64,000 bases of DNA. Source: Hofstenia miamia (taxonomy: Eukaryota; Xenacoelomorpha; Acoela). The position numbers and the translations under genes are program-made. Location of the stretch: positions 71,076 through 135,075 of the forward strand of contig SCFE01000041.1 in NCBI GenBank assembly GCA_004352715.1, given 5' to 3'. Positions 59,400 to 64,000 of the stretch are shown piece by piece; the first letter of the stretch is position 1; each line of letters starts with the position of its first letter. The notes beneath the pieces were generated by a model that was not told the origin of the DNA, searched no databases, and saw only the letters and a program-made list of their open reading frames with translations.

Positions 59400-59960
59400 T
59401 ACTGGCATTTTTATGAAAGGCATCAGCATCAATTCTGCAATACTGATGTCTGTCAAAGTACTGCTAAATACAGTTTGTACTATAGTTAAAGCATTCAGTT
59501 AATCTCAAGCGCGGCATTTTATAAAAAACACATCCTTAATGTTTTTCTAAACTTCCAAATTACAATACACGTTTCAAATACTAACTTAAATTTATATATC
59601 ATTCTCTTTCCTCATAGAATCGAATGAATACTAAAATATTCTAAATCGAGACTTCACAACTGTAGAACTTTGTATCTCAACATCTATACAAAAATAGTCA
59701 AAGTTAAATGTTTTGCTCTACAGATAAGTTGATCACTCTTTAAATTTAATAATATTCAATATAATACCTGTCGTCATGTAAGGATTAAAAGCTGATCCTT
59801 TAAATTGAAATTGCTGCTCTAGTAATATCCATAGTGAGATTGTTTAATATTGAATTATTATAAATTGAGAACAATTACATCAACAGTAGAATGGTAGGAG
59901 CCAGTGCTTGGAGAGACTAACAGAATCCTGTTTTAACCAAAAAAATAAATATAACAATAT

Positions 59961-59962
<2 letters not shown>
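59400..59962. other. No recognised gene
   Basis: AT-rich spacer before a (TA)n tract and gap. Confidence 0.5.
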
Positions 59963-59995
<33 letters not shown>

Positions 59996-60138
59996 NNNNN
60001 NNNNNNNNNNNNNNNNNNNNNNNNNNNNNNNNNNNNNNNNNNNNNNNNNNNNNNNNNNNNNNNNNNNNNNNNNNNNNNNNNNNNNNNNNNNNNNNNNNNN
60101 NNNNNNNNNNNNNNNNNNNNNNNNNNNNNNNNNNNNNN
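59996..60138. other. Assembly gap (143 N)
   Basis: Flanked on the left by (TA)n (59963-59994); (TA)n also lies shortly to the right. Confidence 1.
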
Positions 60139-60179
60139 CAAATTTTAATAATAGTCGTATATATATATATATATATATG

Positions 60180-63100
60180 GCAGAAATTCTCTGGAAAAAT
60201 TTAAACTCAATTTCTAGCAGTGTCACAAATAATTTGCATCGAAATCTACAACTGAAAATACATTAACACAGGCTTTAGGTAAAATCTTCATAGAATCGCG
60301 AGTAATTCAAACCCCTGTCGAATAGAGATCCTTCATAAAAGAAAATGCAAGAAAAAGTTACTAAAACACGATTACTAACATACACGGATCACAGGATTTT
60401 ATATTAAATAGCTTAACCAATATTTCGTGTGTTAATTGATTCGAAGACACATTGTCTAAAATTATTTAAGAGACATTTTCAAAAAAATTCTATTCAAATG
60501 GTCGTGACACTACAGTGTCATTAATATTAAATGAAATATTAGAAAGTCACAATTGCCGAAGCTTGTACCAGATTTCTGAAGTTTCCGGACTACGGAATGT
60601 TCCGGATTCTTGATGGGCGAATGTATATGTGAAGATAAGCTAAAAATCTAACAAAAAAAAAATTTCAGAAATTCAAAAAATAATTGAATTCTTGAATAAT
60701 TGTGAAGTACCAAGTAAAGTATCTAAAACTCCACTGGTTATTTAAGAACTTATCTATAGGAATTGGTATCAAGATAATAAAATAGCAGGATTAGTATTTT
60801 CACACATGTAAGAATAAAAAATATTCATACATTTATTACCGCATATTTTCCAAAATAGAATATGAAGCAAAATGGAAAGATTCCTGTAGATTTAATAGAG
60901 AACAATGCTGTCCTATGTAAATATTTTTCTGTTATCTCTCAAATGTTTTATAGGCACAGATACAATTGGGCTATATTACTTCAACATTAGAGTAAATGTC
61001 GTCAAGCTTCTCTGAAACAATTACTTGTACTCCATTATTTTTTAACAGAACCTAGACCAATTTATTGCATGCAATTCAATGCTGCTGTCTGTAGCTTCCA
61101 GTGCTAAAATTTAGAGTTTTTAAAAGTTTTTTAGTAACTCGATAATCTGTCCATAAAATTTTAGGTGACAGTAAAATAATTAACCCGACGACACCCAAAA
61201 GTTTAAAATCACATCAACGTCCAAGCGTGGGTCAATTTTCACCTATTATTTTTGTTACATAAAAATTCTAATGCATCATCATTGAAACTAAATATATTGA
61301 AGATATTTTTAATGCGATCCAAGCCCTTAAATCTATAACCAAAATCAATTTTGGAATTGATTTGAAAAAGTGAAATAGAGCAGCCCTAATTGTTCTTAAT
61401 TTTATAAAGCAGTTTGAGCTGCAGTCTTTATATCAAAACGCTGTAACTGTACTTAGCATATTCTGTACAGTAGTTGTTTCTGTACTGATGCAGAAAGTGC
61501 CTTTGTAAATTTGATATTGCTAAGTAATTTAATTACTAAACAATGTCACAGGGAAAACTGCAAAATCTTCCAATTTTGAGGATTGAAAAAACATTGCAAC
61601 GAAAACGTCACTTGATAAAGGCATTGAATGGTTTGTATTTCAAAAAAGTCTTTTAACATTTTACAAATGCAAAACAGAACACTTTTGTAATTTTTGTGTA
61701 TTTTCTATTTAATTATTATTTATCCATTAATTACCCTTTGTGTATTTTTGCAATCCTCAGGCAACTGTTGATGTCATAAATTATGATTATAGTTGGCCAT
61801 GGCCATGCATAAATCACAGAACAAAATCAAGACCTAAATATTTTGCTTACATATGAAAGGTGGCGGAGACTTAAGCGCAGCTGTTGAATATCCTTCCCTC
61901 ATCTATTATACACTTCTACGTAAGCATAGATGAATAATACCTATAATCCTAAAAATTTTGTTAAAACATTCCTTTCCAAAATGATGTGTCACGTCAAAAT
62001 ATGACTTAAAAATTTATTCCATGCACTTACACACCTAATATAAGCCTAAGATTAGAAATAAAGTCTTCAAATAATTTTTTTTGTTAATCAAACCGAAAAT
62101 AAAATTATAAATATGATAAAAGTCCTGTGGAGTCCATCTTACAAATAAATAACTTATGGGGCAATTGGATTCAATAATAAATCTATCTAAGGGCTAGGAT
62201 ATCTAAGAAAAAACACTTTGTTTCAGCAGTTTTATGCTTATGTAGCACGAAAGCAGTGCCAAATGAAGGTTATAAATTTTGAATATTATTTTCATCTGAA
62301 ATTAACGAAAAATTATCACAGTTCCGAATTGCACAGCGTACAAATTTTAAATGTTGGTCTTCCAATACTACAAAATCGAAAACAAAAATATACAATTCTT
62401 TCGATTAAGTAGTTTATTTGCGACGATGAGTGCAATATAACAGGCGAAACAAAAGCCTTAAATTGAAATTCATTAAATGAAATTTAACTCCATAAATATT
62501 AAATTCAAAGTTTGATGTTATAGTTCACTCCACGATGTCTACTTTTGCTGAATCATTATAGCATAGTTTCATAACAGTGTAAAATATCAATGCAATGAAG
62601 TAAATTAATGCTATGTGATCAGATTGCATCATTTACAAAATGGAATGTTTCGTTTTCAGTAAGAATATTGCAGTAATAAGTGTGAAAAATAACCAGGATG
62701 TTTATTTTAATTGGTAATAAACATTTTAAATGATGAAACGTGTTTGGGTTGGTGATTTTTAAAAAAAGTCTCAAATTTGATTAGGGACAATTTCAAACAA
62801 AAATTTGTTTCAAATATGGCAGGCATTTGGAAGAATGAGATCATCTTTCCAAAAAGAGATTTACATTTTAAAATTTTGACAGGTTCACTTAATGTTACAT
62901 TTTGTTTCATAGTCTTGTAATTAGGCCGCATTTTAACGTTTAAATCGTTACTGTTGAATAAGCTTTAAATTAAATTTGTTGGCAAAATTCCTTTTATCAT
63001 CCATTTTTATGAGGCTACCATAATTTCTTAACTAAATTCAATTAATCTTTTACTTAGATTGAGACAAAGATGTATTAATCCTTGTAACCATTATCTATGG

Positions 63101-64000
63101 AAACTAACAATACCCTAAATGTATTTTCTGAGTTTTACAATCGCATTGTAAAATAAAAATTCTAAGTAACGCACACTTACCCTAATAAATCTTGTGGTCA
63201 ATGACTTAGTAAGCTACTTAAGGTCTCAGTAGTGAGAATTATCTTCCAAATTATATCTATGTAGCATCAAAATAGCTTGTCCACATCCACATACGTAAGT
63301 TTGTGTTAAGTAAGAGTCATTAGGGTGATTTAAAAAGAGTATGCCGGTTAAAATTTCGAATTTTGCAGAAAAAAATTTTCATAACTTATATATTTATGAA
63401 GCGCGTTCAGTTTTTGTAAAAAATGCTTCTAGATTTTTCTGTACATGATAATTACTCCTATCAGTTCCAATAATTGATAAGCTACTCATTGCACAATATT
63501 TGATGTAAAAATTTGGAAAACAATTTTTCCTTGAAAATAAATAACTGCATAATCACATCATTCAAATTTATGTTCAAGCATCTTTACCAAAATGACATTG
63601 ATCATAATTAAAACTGAAGAACTCATAAAACAGCAATATCAATTAATATCATTGAAAAGTAAATTTCTACATACTGTAAAGAACATATTAGACACTAAAA
63701 AAACAAAAGCGATGGCATGAAGGAAAAATTTCTCTGTCATTGGCAATAATAGTTGCTATTAAAATTTCATTAAAATTCATTTAGCAGCTAATAAACAAAA
63801 TAACTTAGTTTTCCAAGACTTTTTATAATAGTAAAAATTTAAAGGTAACTATAGTTGTCTGCCCGGTAATATTATTTCTTGCGATGTTGTAGATAGATAT
63901 GTACTTAGATACAAAGTACGAGAAAACATGAAAAGTTGCAAATAGGGTTCTGAGGGACGTGGAGCCAAAATACTCATTGGAACTGGGACAAAAAAGGAGC
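60180..64000. other. No recognised gene
   Basis: AT-rich sequence to the window end. I see no exon, RNA gene or complete element. Upstream CFAP46 exons may lie beyond 64 kb or be too diverged to recognise here. Confidence 0.45.

Overview
The window looks like AT-rich (about two-thirds A+T) metazoan genomic DNA. Signs are long introns with GT/AG splice sites, (TA)n and (TAA)n microsatellites, and a dense population of eukaryotic transposons (Tc1/mariner, PIF/Harbinger, hAT, piggyBac, R4/Dong and Jockey/CR1-type LINEs, a Penelope-like element). The mix suggests an invertebrate, plausibly an arthropod; that is inference. The assembly is draft quality: eight N-gaps, four of exactly 1000 N, mostly at (TA)n, and four isolated single Ns that look like contig joins.

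The only host gene I can recognise is on the minus strand. Fifteen small exons between 57.8 kb and 23.7 kb, nearly all joined in matching phase, encode about 770 residues of a large helical-repeat protein. I identify it as CFAP46 (TTC40), a ciliary axoneme central-apparatus protein. The 5' part of the gene lies beyond 57.8 kb and the 3' part below 23.7 kb. Most mobile elements from 24 to 57 kb therefore sit in its introns.

Left flank (1-23 kb): an open R4/Dong-type reverse transcriptase frame runs off the left edge and abuts a (TAA)n array. From 3.4 to 6.4 kb lies a 3-kb fold-back element with a second inverted-repeat element nested inside, both with TTA target duplications. At 8.9-9.9 kb is a PIF/Harbinger-like element with ~315-bp terminal inverted repeats and a MADF-domain exon. 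A decayed LINE RT (11-12.8 kb), Tc1 relics (15 and 21.6 kb), a piggyBac-type MITE (17.75-18.07 kb) and a side-by-side MITE pair (20.66-21.3 kb) follow.

Gene body (23.7-57.8 kb): CFAP46 exons are interspersed with a Tc1 pseudogene (25.5-26.3 kb), a mariner relic with good ends (29.3-29.9 kb), a hAT MITE with an 8-bp target duplication (32.6-32.8 kb), a nearly complete Tc1-type element whose transposase is interrupted only at an assembly N (34.9-35.95 kb), a Penelope-like 3' end with GIY-YIG sequence and a hammerhead-ribozyme-like motif (44.2-45.0 kb), an R4/Dong 3' end with a (TAA)n tail (46.0-46.4 kb), a Tc1 pseudogene (51.85-52.4 kb) and a 39-bp minisatellite (53.0-53.33 kb). The right flank (57.9-64 kb) holds a conserved dispersed repeat and one small MITE, otherwise nothing I recognise.

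There is no operon or bacterial-type system. The most interesting content is the family of TTA/TAA-flanked elements together with a candidate MADF-carrying relative, and the ribozyme-like Penelope terminus. Family assignments rest on memory of motifs; no database search was run.
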